Shown here: positions 7,317 to 14,649 of the stretch, piece after piece
How positions within the stretch are numbered: the first letter of the stretch is position 1
Layout: every line of letters begins with the position of its first letter
Origin: JAPXRI01 sp033813635
Lineage (GTDB): Bacteria > Bacillota > Clostridia > Oscillospirales > QAMX01
Reading direction: 5' to 3'
NCBI GenBank assembly: GCA_033813635.1
Contig: JAPXRI010000002.1
Span: 62,001-126,000 of the forward strand
Length of the DNA: 64,000 bases
Notes under the pieces: model-generated
Told to the model about the DNA's origin: nothing
The model's database searches: none
Seen by the model: the letters and a program-made list of their open reading frames with translations, nothing else
Made by a program: the position numbers and the translations under genes

Positions 7317-8930
7317 GTGAACAGCGAGTATGTCTTTCCGTATCCTTCAAAGCGGTTTCCTCTGTTTTCGGAGCACGGAGCAGTCTGCACATCACAGCAG
7401 CTTGCGGCGCAGGCCGGACTTGACACGCTGAAGAAAGGCGGCAACGCAATAGACGCGGCGATAACCGTCGCTTCGTGTCTGTGTGTTTTAGAACCGCAGT
7501 CGAACGGCATGGGAGGAGACGCGTTTGCGATAATAAGTACCCCAGATTACAAACTCGTCGGACTCAATTCATCGGGCAGATCCGCAGCGCTCGCGGACCC
7601 GGACAAGCTTCTGTCGATGGGGTTCAAGACAATGCCCGATCGGGGCGTTCACTCCGTCACGGTTCCGGGCATCCCGGGTGCCTGGGCCGCGCTGAGCGAG
7701 CGATTTGGCAGATTGAGCTTTGAAACCTGCCTTGCGGCCGCGATCGATTACGCGGAAAACGGTTTTATCATGACCCCTGTGATGCGTCATGCGCTTGAAA
7801 GAAGCTATAACACCTTTTCGGAGCTCGCAAATAACGGGCAGAGCGAGTACGCCTCCTGGATCGATCTGTTTGTTCCTGACGGAAAGCTGCCCGAAATCGG
7901 TCAAAAAATCACCCGCCCGCTGCACGCGCAGAGCCTTAAAGACATCGCAAAGAGCAAAGCCCGCGAGTTTTACGAGGGCAGCATCGCCGAAAAAGCAGAG
8001 AGCTTTTTTGTGAAATACGGCGGCAGTCTGCGCAAAAGCGATTTTGCGGCATTCAAAGCCGACTGGGTAAGCCCGCTCTCGGCAAAATACCGCGATTACA
8101 GAATATGGGAGCTTCCCCCGAACGGACAGGGTCTTGTCTGTCTGATGGCGCTCAATATTTTAAACGGCTTTTCGTTTGAGAAAAAAGACAGCGCCGAAAC
8201 CTGGCACAAGACAATCGAGGCGGTTAAGCTCGCTTTCGCCGACGGCCTTGAATTCATCACGGATCCGGACTGCATGCGCGTTTCGCCGGAGGATCTTCTT
8301 TCGGAAGGCTACGCGGAAGACCGCCGCCGGCTGATTACCGATAAGGCTCTGACGCCCTTCACGGGCAAACCCCAGAGCAGCGGCACGGTTTACCTCTGCG
8401 CGGCGGACGGCGAGGGAAATATGATAAGCTATATTCAGTCCAACTTCGGCGGTTTCGGCTCCGGGCTGGCGATACCGGGTACGGGCGTCGCCCTCCAGAA
8501 CAGAGGCGCGAGTTTTACGCTGGATAAGACGCGCGCAAATTGCCTCGCGCCCGGCAAGCGCCCGTATCACACGATTATTCCCGCGTTTATCACGCGTGCG
8601 GACGGCACGCCGGTCGGACCGTTCGGCGTTATGGGCGGTCATATGCAGCCCCAGGGACATACCCAGGTCGCGATGAACCTGATTGATTTCGGGATGAATC
8701 CCCAAGCCGCGCTCGACTGCCCGAGGTTCCGCTGGAACGGCGGGCTGAAGATTAACATAGAGGATTTCACGGGAGAAGAGTTGATCTCAAAACTCGCCGA
8801 GATGGGGCACGAACTGAATGTTATCCCGCGTTCCAGTGATTTTGGGCATGGTCAGATCATCCGCCGTATCGGCGACGGCCTTGAGAGTGCTACGGAACCG
8901 AGAATCGACGGGGCCGCGATCGGCTGGTAA
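7317..8930 (+). CDS. Gamma-glutamyltransferase family protein (Ntn hydrolase)
   Basis: A member of the gamma-glutamyltranspeptidase family, which autocleaves before a threonine and then hydrolyses or transfers gamma-glutamyl groups. The N-terminal AAQAGLDTLKKGGNAIDAAI and QSNGMGGDAFAI are family hallmarks. The predicted nucleophile is T357 in SSGTVYL. The small-subunit FGVMGGHMQPQGH motif follows. The length (537) fits. Unlike E. coli GGT there is no signal peptide, so it is probably cytoplasmic; the substrate is unknown. GTG 7317 is the start, with AAGAAAGG upstream. Adenine-rich codons look commoner here than in neighbouring genes, which is weak evidence of a different history. Confidence 0.9.
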   Translation: MNSEYVFPYPSKRFPLFSEHGAVCTSQQLAAQAGLDTLKKGGNAIDAAITVASCLCVLEPQSNGMGGDAFAIISTPDYKLVGLNSSGRSAALADPDKLLSMGFKTMPDRGVHSVTVPGIPGAWAALSERFGRLSFETCLAAAIDYAENGFIMTPVMRHALERSYNTFSELANNGQSEYASWIDLFVPDGKLPEIGQKITRPLHAQSLKDIAKSKAREFYEGSIAEKAESFFVKYGGSLRKSDFAAFKADWVSPLSAKYRDYRIWELPPNGQGLVCLMALNILNGFSFEKKDSAETWHKTIEAVKLAFADGLEFITDPDCMRVSPEDLLSEGYAEDRRRLITDKALTPFTGKPQSSGTVYLCAADGEGNMISYIQSNFGGFGSGLAIPGTGVALQNRGASFTLDKTRANCLAPGKRPYHTIIPAFITRADGTPVGPFGVMGGHMQPQGHTQVAMNLIDFGMNPQAALDCPRFRWNGGLKINIEDFTGEELISKLAEMGHELNVIPRSSDFGHGQIIRRIGDGLESATEPRIDGAAIGW

Positions 8931-8979
8931 GGCGTTTCCGCCCGCATTGACACGCGACGCAAAAATCAGAAAATTTTTC

Positions 8980-9008
8980 TTGCATTTTTTGCGCGATTGT
9001 GGTATTAT
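8980..9008 (+). promoter_or_regulatory. Sigma-A promoter for rpmB
   Basis: TTGCAT (8980-8985), 17-base spacer, TATTAT (9003-9008), giving a short leader ending in an AAAGGAGG ribosome site. Confidence 0.65.
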
Positions 9009-9054
9009 CTATTGGCGTCATGAAAAGTGTCCTTATCAAAGGAGGTGTGCCAAG

Positions 9055-9243
9055 ATGGCAAAATGTGATATTTGCGGGAAGAAAGTTCAGTTCGGCATCA
9101 AGCTTTCGCACTCGCACCGGCGTTCGAACAGGGCTTTCAAGCCCAATGTGAAGAGGGTTAAAGCCGTTGTAAACGGAACGCCCTGCCATATGTATGTTTG
9201 CACAAGGTGCCTCCGTTCGAATAAAATTACCCGCGAGAATTAA
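9055..9243 (+). CDS. rpmB: 50S ribosomal protein L28 (zinc-binding form)
   Basis: A 62-residue large-subunit ribosomal protein. It begins MAKCDICGKK and retains the zinc cysteines C4/C7 and C49/C52, so it is the zinc-ribbon type of L28. The start ATG 9055 is fixed by a strong AAAGGAGG seven to eight bases upstream; an upstream open frame in the same phase has no ribosome site. It is monocistronic, with its own promoter and a strong terminator. Confidence 0.97.
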   Translation: MAKCDICGKKVQFGIKLSHSHRRSNRAFKPNVKRVKAVVNGTPCHMYVCTRCLRSNKITREN

Positions 9244-9256
9244 AGATCAAAATAGA

Positions 9257-9284
9257 AATCGGAGCCGTTTCGCGGCTCCGATTT
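9257..9284 (+). terminator. Terminator of rpmB
   Basis: AAATCGGAGCC and GGCTCCGATTT arms around GTTTCGC, ending in ATTTTTAT. It is symmetric enough to act on the converging minus-strand gene as well. Confidence 0.85.
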
Positions 9285-9306
9285 TTATGCCCGCCGTCTG
9301 CGGTCG

Positions 9307-9834
9307 TCAATCGTCGTATCTGGTCAGCAGCACCGCCACGGTGGGAGCGGTCGCGTTGGGATTAGACGCGGTGGTGATGGCGGAGTTCCCGGCGTACACA
9401 AATGTCAGCGCTGCGCCGGATTCCACGCTCACAATCGCAAAGCCCGTGAGCTGGGAGCTCAGGTTGGTGTAAAAAACGCCGCCGTTGACGATTGATCCGT
9501 TGGTCTGGATGTTGACCTGGTAGAACTGGCCGGCTCCGGGGGGCGCTGTGGCCGTAAGCCGGAAGTCGACGCGGTAGGTTCCCGCTCTCTCTATAACTAT
9601 CGTGTTCCCGTTTAAAAGGGAAAAACCGTTGTTTTGAAGCAGCGTGTTGAAGGTGAACGCAGTGCCCGCTGCGGGGGACTGCGGGATTGTTGAATAGACA
9701 AAGGCGTAATCAAGCGTCGGGCTTACACAGTCGGTTGCCGGCGGACAGCTGTTGTCGGACTTTGCCGGAGGACCCTGCATACCCGTATTCGCCGGATAGC
9801 AGGCTCTGTAATAGCACTGATCACAGTATGACAT
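9307..9834 (-). CDS. BclA C-terminal-domain-like spore surface protein
   Basis: A 175-residue protein that looks like the trimeric jelly-roll head of BclA-type exosporium glycoproteins. About residues 40-175 hold beta-rich AGTAFTFNTLLQNNGFSL, VIERAGTYRVDFRLTA and ending LLTRYD. The N-terminal 35 residues are cysteine-rich (CDQCYYRACYP), with a single GMQGPP triplet where BclA proteins carry a long collagen-like Gly-X-Y stalk. There is no signal peptide, in line with spore-coat proteins made in the mother cell. ATG 9834 follows GAGAAAGGTCAT. Exosporium location is inferred. Confidence 0.7.
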   Translation of the reverse strand: MSYCDQCYYRACYPANTGMQGPPAKSDNSCPPATDCVSPTLDYAFVYSTIPQSPAAGTAFTFNTLLQNNGFSLLNGNTIVIERAGTYRVDFRLTATAPPGAGQFYQVNIQTNGSIVNGGVFYTNLSSQLTGFAIVSVESGAALTFVYAGNSAITTASNPNATAPTVAVLLTRYDD

Positions 9835-9979
9835 ATGACCTTTCTCAAGCCGCTTTTTTAATGCGGCTGCCGCCTGTCTCGGCCGGCGGTTTGCCGATAT
9901 TATTCTATGGCGGAAGCGGCGGGCGTTATTGGAATGCCGGCCTTAAACGCGCGCCGGGACCGCCGTATATTGCCCTTAC

Positions 9980-10005
9980 ATTATATGTTCGACCCGGGGA
10001 TATGA
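9980..10005 (-). promoter_or_regulatory. Possible mother-cell sigma-type promoter for the BclA-like gene
   Basis: On the minus strand TCATAT (10005-10000) is followed, after 12 bases, by CATATAAT (9987-9980). This resembles the -10 of sigma-E/sigma-K promoters (CATA...T). The spacer is one or two bases shorter than usual and the gene starts 145 bases further on, so this is a weak call. Confidence 0.3.
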
Positions 10006-10046
10006 CACTTCTCGCGCAAGACGCGGAGAAGCTCTATAAGGAAAAA

Positions 10047-10085
10047 GGGCGCGGCGCAAACGGCTTGACCGTTTACGCCGCGCCC
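10047..10085 (-). terminator. Strong terminator of the small membrane protein gene
   Basis: A 17-position stem with one mismatch (GGGCGCGGCG-C-AAACGG against CCGTTT-A-CGCCGCGCCC, loop CTTGA). On the minus strand it is followed directly by TTTTTCC. It ends the transcript of the short gene at 10125-10331. Confidence 0.85.
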
Positions 10086-10124
10086 TTAAGGCAGGAAAAG
10101 AATAAAATGAAGAATGGCCTTCTT

Positions 10125-10331
10125 TTAGTCGCGGCAGCAGGAGCGCACGGCGCGCAGCAGGGCGGCCCTTTCGGAGAGATCCCGGAAGCTGATAACGCCG
10201 TTGTTTTGCGGCGCGGCTCCGTATGTGAGCCGGCGGCAGCGCTCGTGCCGCTGTCTTTGCTGCTTTTTTTCGTTTATTTTTTCCAAAAGGACTACGCTCG
10301 CGATTATCAGTACTACGAGTGTGACTTCCAT
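10125..10331 (-). CDS. Small single-pass membrane protein, unknown function
   Basis: A 68-residue product with an N-terminal hydrophobic helix (residues 2-16, VTLVVLIIASVVLL). It then has a very basic, glutamine/arginine-rich stretch and three cysteines near the end (HERC and RSCC). I do not recognise a family. It is supported by a strong CCGGAGG eight bases before ATG 10331 and by its own terminator. The orientation is probably Nout/Cin given the positive charges after the helix. It is transcribed between the HAD gene and the BclA-like gene, with its own signals. Confidence 0.6.
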   Translation of the reverse strand: MEVTLVVLIIASVVLLEKINEKKQQRQRHERCRRLTYGAAPQNNGVISFRDLSERAALLRAVRSCCRD

Positions 10332-10488
10332 TTTTATTTCCTCCGGATCAAAGTGTCGGGTCTTATCTTCAAGCCTATTCTACCACAACAGGTGTCCGAT
10401 AATCTGGACTTCAAAACGGAAAATACAACAAATGTTCGTTTCTAGGGGGCGGCATAACGCGGCGTTATTGCGGCAGGGCAAAAAAATA

Positions 10489-10511
10489 CGCGGGACGCGC
10501 AGGCGCCCGCG
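10489..10511 (-). terminator. Terminator of the HAD phosphatase gene
   Basis: On the minus strand CGCGGG and CCCGCG arms enclose an 11-base GC-rich loop and are followed by TATTTTTTT. Confidence 0.65.
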
Positions 10512-10518
10512 GGGAGAT

Positions 10519-11343
10519 TTAAGTCGATAGCCGCTGTTTTTCGTATTTTTGCTTCAGGATGCCGATTACGTCGGCGATGGCGTCCTCCTCGTTCGAGCCG
10601 ACGATATAAGTGGCGCAGGCCTTGGATTCTTCGTCGCCGTTGGAGGGGACGAAGGCGGCGGACGCGATTTTGAGCATGTCGACGTCGTTGTACCCGTCGC
10701 CCACGGCGTAAACGTCTTTTCTGTCGACGCCGAGATAGGCCGCGAGCTTTAGAAGCAGCGTCCCCTTGTTGCAGCCCTTTTTCAGGACCTCCAGCGAACC
10801 GCCGTCCGTCGGGACAAAGCCGATCTCGCCGTGCTTTTCGGCCAGAAACGCCTGGACCTTTTTTACCGACTCCCTGTCGCCGTTCAGCATGACCTTTGAC
10901 CAGGGGCGCGCGGTCTCCGAGGGGTCTGACACCACCTTAAAGGGGATACCCTGGCTTGTGAAATGCCGCATCGAGTTGTCGTGCAGGTTAATCGAATAGG
11001 TGTCGTTAAACGCGTACATCTCGATGGCGAGCTCGGGGAAGAGGTCACGGACGTCCCTTAAGGCGTCTATCCCCTCGTCGCCGATTCCGTCGTCAATCAC
11101 GATTTTCCCGGCGGCGTAGTCGTAGGCCATGCCGCCGTTGGATAAAAGCGCCGGCGCGTTGATGATATCGGGCGAGTAGGAGTGGAAGCCCTGGTAGGTT
11201 CTCCCTGTGCACACCGTAAAATAGCCGCCCTCGGAAATGAAATACCTGATTGCGGCGCGGACCTTATCCGTTACCTTTTTGGTGGACGGCACCAGCGTCC
11301 CGTCGTAATCGCTCGCAATCAGAACTTTGGAGAATATTCCCAC
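10519..11343 (-). CDS. Cof-type HAD-superfamily phosphatase
   Basis: A type IIB haloacid-dehalogenase hydrolase, probably acting on sugar phosphates, nucleotides or flavin precursors. Motif I is DYDGTL (residues 12-17), motif II the threonine in VCTGRT, motif III a lysine in MLNGDRESVKK or KKGCNKGTLL, and motif IV GDGYNDVDML. The length of 274 residues is standard for the family. The start is GTG 11343, preceded by CCGGAGGT. A TATAAT (11374-11379, minus) lies upstream. The substrate cannot be read from sequence. Confidence 0.92.
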   Translation of the reverse strand: MGIFSKVLIASDYDGTLVPSTKKVTDKVRAAIRYFISEGGYFTVCTGRTYQGFHSYSPDIINAPALLSNGGMAYDYAAGKIVIDDGIGDEGIDALRDVRDLFPELAIEMYAFNDTYSINLHDNSMRHFTSQGIPFKVVSDPSETARPWSKVMLNGDRESVKKVQAFLAEKHGEIGFVPTDGGSLEVLKKGCNKGTLLLKLAAYLGVDRKDVYAVGDGYNDVDMLKIASAAFVPSNGDEESKACATYIVGSNEEDAIADVIGILKQKYEKQRLST

Positions 11344-11527
11344 TTGTTTACCTCCGGAAAGAGTTTATAATGAAATTATACCGTATTTCGAGACAAAATG
11401 GAACCCCGATATCGAAAAATCCCGGTTTTAGCGCTTTAGCGCGTAGACAAATTGACCAAAATGCGGCCGTTTGCCGACCTGTAAAAGCGCATTTTCATTA
11501 AAACAGCTCGGGATTGATTATTTATTG

Positions 11528-11556
11528 TTGCAATGCATATGATGATATGGTAAAAT
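11528..11556 (+). promoter_or_regulatory. Sigma-A promoter for aspartokinase
   Basis: TTGCAA (11528-11533), 17-base spacer, TAAAAT (11551-11556). The leader is about 55 bases, too short for a lysine riboswitch. Confidence 0.6.
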
Positions 11557-11615
11557 TATCACTATCTGAATCTTAAAATGAAACGTACGCGCTTTAAAGG
11601 TGGAACATATCAAAG

Positions 11616-12974
11616 ATGAGAGTGGTTAAGTTCGGTGGCTCGTCCCTCGCGGACGCGTCACAGATCAAAAAAGTATGCGATATCGTAACCCTTGAGCCTA
11701 GCCGCAGAATCGTCGTCGTATCCGCGCCGGGCAAAGGGGTAAACGACCCGCATAAAGTGACGGATATGCTGATTCACGCGGCTAACGAGGCGCTGGAAAA
11801 CGGCAGGGAGAAAGGCCTTGCCACGCTCGAATGCATAACCGGCAGATACGCGAAGATTGCCGACGAGCTCGGCGTTCCGGAGGTAATGCCGCGCATCGCA
11901 AATGACCTGCAGGCGCTTTTTTACACGGATATGTCGCATCCGCTGAGGTTCACCGACAGAGTTAAAGCCGCCGGAGAGGACAACTGCGCAAAGCTCGTGG
12001 CGGCATATCTGAATAAAACAGGGCACAAGGCCACCTATGTCAACCCGGGCGAGGTGGGCATGATTCTGTCCGACGAATACGGCAACGCGAAGATCCTGGA
12101 CAAATCCTTCGGGCTGCTGCGGGAATCCCTCAGCGCGATAGACGGCATCGTGGTGTTCCCGGGGTTCTTCGGCAGGACGGAGGCCGGGGAGACAGTTACC
12201 TTCCCGAGGGGCGGCAGCGACATCACCGGCGCGATTCTCGCCGCGGCGGTCAAGGCCGACGTCTACGAGAATTTTACCGATGTGGACTATGTCTATACGG
12301 TAAACCCGAAGCATATCAAAAACCCGAAACCCATCACGCTGATTACCTACCGCGAGATGCGGGAGTTATCTTACGCCGGCTTCAACGTCTACCAGGAGGA
12401 GGCGCTGCTGCCCGTCTATAAGGCCGGAATCCCGGTCAATGTCAGAAACGCCAACAACCCCTCCTGCCCAGGCACGATGATCGTGTCGCGTAGGGCGAGC
12501 GGGGACGATAATGTCCGCGTGGCCGGGATTGCCTGCGACAGCGGCTTTACCAGCATTTACGTGAGCAAATACCTGATGAACCGGGAAATCGGCTTCGGCA
12601 GACGGCTTTTGTCGATCCTCGAGGACGAGAATCTGTCCTACGAGCACTCCCCGACGGGGATAGACGATCTGACGCTGATCGTCAGAAGCTCGGCGCTTGA
12701 GAACGGCAAGCTCGCGCGGATTGTCTCCCGTATCAAGGATGAGCTCGGCGCGGACGACGTGCAGGTCGAAAACGGCCTGAGCCTGATCGTCGTCGTGGGC
12801 GAGGGGATGAAGCACGCGGTGGGCATCGCAGCCGCCGCCACCGCCGCACTCTCAAGAGCCGGCATCAATATCTCGATGATCAGCCAGGGCTCGTCGGAGG
12901 TCAGTATGATCTTCGCGGTGGAGAGCGGCAAGAGCGAAATCGGCGTGCGCGCGCTCTACGAAGCGCTGCTTTAA
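11616..12974 (+). CDS. lysC: Aspartate kinase
   Basis: Phosphorylates aspartate with ATP, the first step of the aspartate family pathway and the source of substrate for Asd encoded at 4.3 kb. The 452-residue monofunctional enzyme starts with the KFGGSS motif (residues 5-10) and has the VVVSAPGK and FPRGGSDITGA kinase segments. Two C-terminal ACT modules (roughly 300-450, including VGEGMKHAVGIAAAA) are expected to bind lysine and/or threonine. The start follows AAAGGTGG. It is followed by a terminator before the oxidoreductase gene. Confidence 0.95.
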   Translation: MRVVKFGGSSLADASQIKKVCDIVTLEPSRRIVVVSAPGKGVNDPHKVTDMLIHAANEALENGREKGLATLECITGRYAKIADELGVPEVMPRIANDLQALFYTDMSHPLRFTDRVKAAGEDNCAKLVAAYLNKTGHKATYVNPGEVGMILSDEYGNAKILDKSFGLLRESLSAIDGIVVFPGFFGRTEAGETVTFPRGGSDITGAILAAAVKADVYENFTDVDYVYTVNPKHIKNPKPITLITYREMRELSYAGFNVYQEEALLPVYKAGIPVNVRNANNPSCPGTMIVSRRASGDDNVRVAGIACDSGFTSIYVSKYLMNREIGFGRRLLSILEDENLSYEHSPTGIDDLTLIVRSSALENGKLARIVSRIKDELGADDVQVENGLSLIVVVGEGMKHAVGIAAAATAALSRAGINISMISQGSSEVSMIFAVESGKSEIGVRALYEALL

Positions 12975-12990
12975 AAACATATATGGAACA

Positions 12991-13018
12991 CGGGAAGGCA
13001 CAAAAGCGCTTCCCGCGT
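12991..13018 (+). terminator. Terminator after lysC
   Basis: CGGGAAG and CTTCCCG arms with an 11-base loop, followed by CGTTTTAT. It separates lysC from the next gene. Confidence 0.7.
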
Positions 13019-13045
13019 TTTATAGCGGTTAAGGAGAGTGTAATT

Positions 13046-14293
13046 ATGGCGAAAATCAAAGTAGGTGTGTTCGGTGCCGGCCGCGGGATGACGATGATCA
13101 ATTTCATGAGAAGATACCCCGAGGCGGAGCTTGTGGCAGTATGCGACAAATACGAGCCCTACAGGGAAAAGGTGCAAAGGGCCGCGGCGGAATCCGGCGC
13201 GAAGGTTGCGTATTATACCGACTTTGACAAATTCTTCGAGCACGATATGGACGCGGTCGTTCTGGCAAACTACGCAAACGAGCACGCCCCCTACGCGATA
13301 AGGCTTCTGAACTCCGGCCGCCATGTGGCAAGCGAGGTTCTGCCCACGGAGACGATGGGACAGGCGGTGGAGCTCGTGGAAGCGGTGGAGAGGAGCGGTA
13401 AGGTCTACGCCTACGCGGAAAACTACTGTTATTTTCCGGGCACGGCGGAAATGAAAAGGCGCTACCGGAACGGAGACATCGGAGAGTTCACCCACGGCGA
13501 GGGCGAGTACGTGCACGACTGCTCGGGTATCTGGCCCGACATCACCTACGGCGAGCGGAACCACTGGCGGAACAACATGTTCTCCACCTTCTACTGCACC
13601 CATAGCCTCGGCCCGGTGCTGAATATCACCGGCACGCGGCCGGTCCGCGTCGTCGGCTTTGAAACGCCAAACGCCGAATATATGGCAAATGTCGGGGGAA
13701 GGTGCGGTTCCTCGGCGATGATACTATTGCAGATGGACAACGGCGCGACGGTTAAGAGCCTGCACGGCAACCTGAAACGGGAGCCCAGCTCGATCTGGTA
13801 TTCGATTTACGGCAAAAAGGGCATGATGGAAACAGACCGGTGGGACGGCGGCACGGGGAGGCTCCATGTCTTCATTGAGGGCGACCCGCTGACGCCAAAT
13901 GCCGTCAGCTACAGGCCGCGGCCGCGGGTAGTGTCGTCGCTCGCGGAGTCGATCTCCGGCCACGGCGGCTCGGATTTCTATACGATGTACTATTTCCTTG
14001 AGAAAATCCTTGGAAGGCCGGACGGCGAGGAGGCGATCGACATATACCGAGCCCTCGATATGAGCATACCGGGGCTTCTGGCCTACCGGTCGATCTGCAA
14101 CGGAAACGTTCCCTACGACGTGCCGGATTTCCGCGACAAGGCGCAGCGGGATAAGTACCGTGGGGACAACTGGTGCACAAACCCGGCGGTTGCCGGCGAC
14201 AACCTGGCGCCCTGCTGCTCGTTTAAAAGCCCGGAGATACCCGACGAGGTCTATCAGAGCGTCAGAAAGATGTATGAGGACAGAATTAAATAA
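13046..14293 (+). CDS. Gfo/Idh/MocA family NAD(P)-dependent oxidoreductase
   Basis: A sugar- or cyclitol-type dehydrogenase. The Rossmann nucleotide loop VGVFGAGRGM is at residues 6-15. The conserved EVLPTETMGQAVELV corresponds to the EKP-type catalytic region (here E-V-L-P rather than E-K-P), and HSLGPVLNITG lies in the C-terminal domain. The length is 415 residues from ATG 13046 (AAGGAGAG upstream). The canonical lysine of EKP is absent, a change seen in some subfamilies that act on glycosides. The substrate is unknown. Confidence 0.88.
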   Translation: MAKIKVGVFGAGRGMTMINFMRRYPEAELVAVCDKYEPYREKVQRAAAESGAKVAYYTDFDKFFEHDMDAVVLANYANEHAPYAIRLLNSGRHVASEVLPTETMGQAVELVEAVERSGKVYAYAENYCYFPGTAEMKRRYRNGDIGEFTHGEGEYVHDCSGIWPDITYGERNHWRNNMFSTFYCTHSLGPVLNITGTRPVRVVGFETPNAEYMANVGGRCGSSAMILLQMDNGATVKSLHGNLKREPSSIWYSIYGKKGMMETDRWDGGTGRLHVFIEGDPLTPNAVSYRPRPRVVSSLAESISGHGGSDFYTMYYFLEKILGRPDGEEAIDIYRALDMSIPGLLAYRSICNGNVPYDVPDFRDKAQRDKYRGDNWCTNPAVAGDNLAPCCSFKSPEIPDEVYQSVRKMYEDRIK

Positions 14294-14304
14294 GCGGTCA
14301 TCCC

Positions 14305-14633
14305 GACTTTGTCAAAATACCCTTCCCCATTTCGGGGAAGGGTATTTTGGCTGATAACAAAGTCCTGTAGAGCCCCCGCCGCAGCGGCTTCACTCAAATT
14401 CGTTTTTCCGGCGACAAGGGTGCGTAAAAGCTGGCGAAGCAAACTTTGGAAAAACTCCGGAAGGATAGCGCGAAGCGCTTTTCCTTTTCCCGCTTGCCGA
14501 ACGGGCGCGATTCCGGGGGTATCGGACCGCTTGCGGTCCGAACATAGGGGGTATTGGATACCCCCTATTCTGCGTGTTGACAAAGTCAACACATTGAATC
14601 AATCCCCTTCCCCGAAATGTGGAGAAGGGGATT
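14305..14633 (+). repeat. Palindrome-dense non-coding element (MITE/REP-like)
   Basis: This stretch has no supported gene. It carries six consecutive hairpins. The first is a 16-bp perfect stem (14313-14328 with 14334-14349) inside an outer GACTTTGT/ACAAAGTC pair (14305-14312 with 14357-14364). The others are AGCGC-GAA-GCGCT (14467-14479), CGGACCGC-TT-GCGGTCCG (14523-14540), ATAGGGGGTAT/ATACCCCCTAT (14544-14568), GTGTTGAC-AAA-GTCAACAC (14574-14592) and AATCCCCTTC/GAAGGGGATT (14601-14633). The two outermost hairpins are near inverted copies (CCTTCCCC with GGGGAAGG), like terminal inverted repeats. It sits between convergent genes and can also terminate both. Confidence 0.6.
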
Positions 14634-14649
14634 TTGGTTGTTTTATGCT

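Noticed and set aside
8818..9054. In-frame upstream extension of rpmB
   Set aside because: It overlaps the end of the GGT-like gene and the rpmB promoter; the real start at 9055 has AAAGGAGG and the conserved L28 N-terminus.
9687..10445. Plus-strand open frame of 252 codons
   Set aside because: It runs opposite to the BclA-like gene and the small membrane gene, crosses a strong terminator hairpin, has no ribosome site and gives no recognisable protein.
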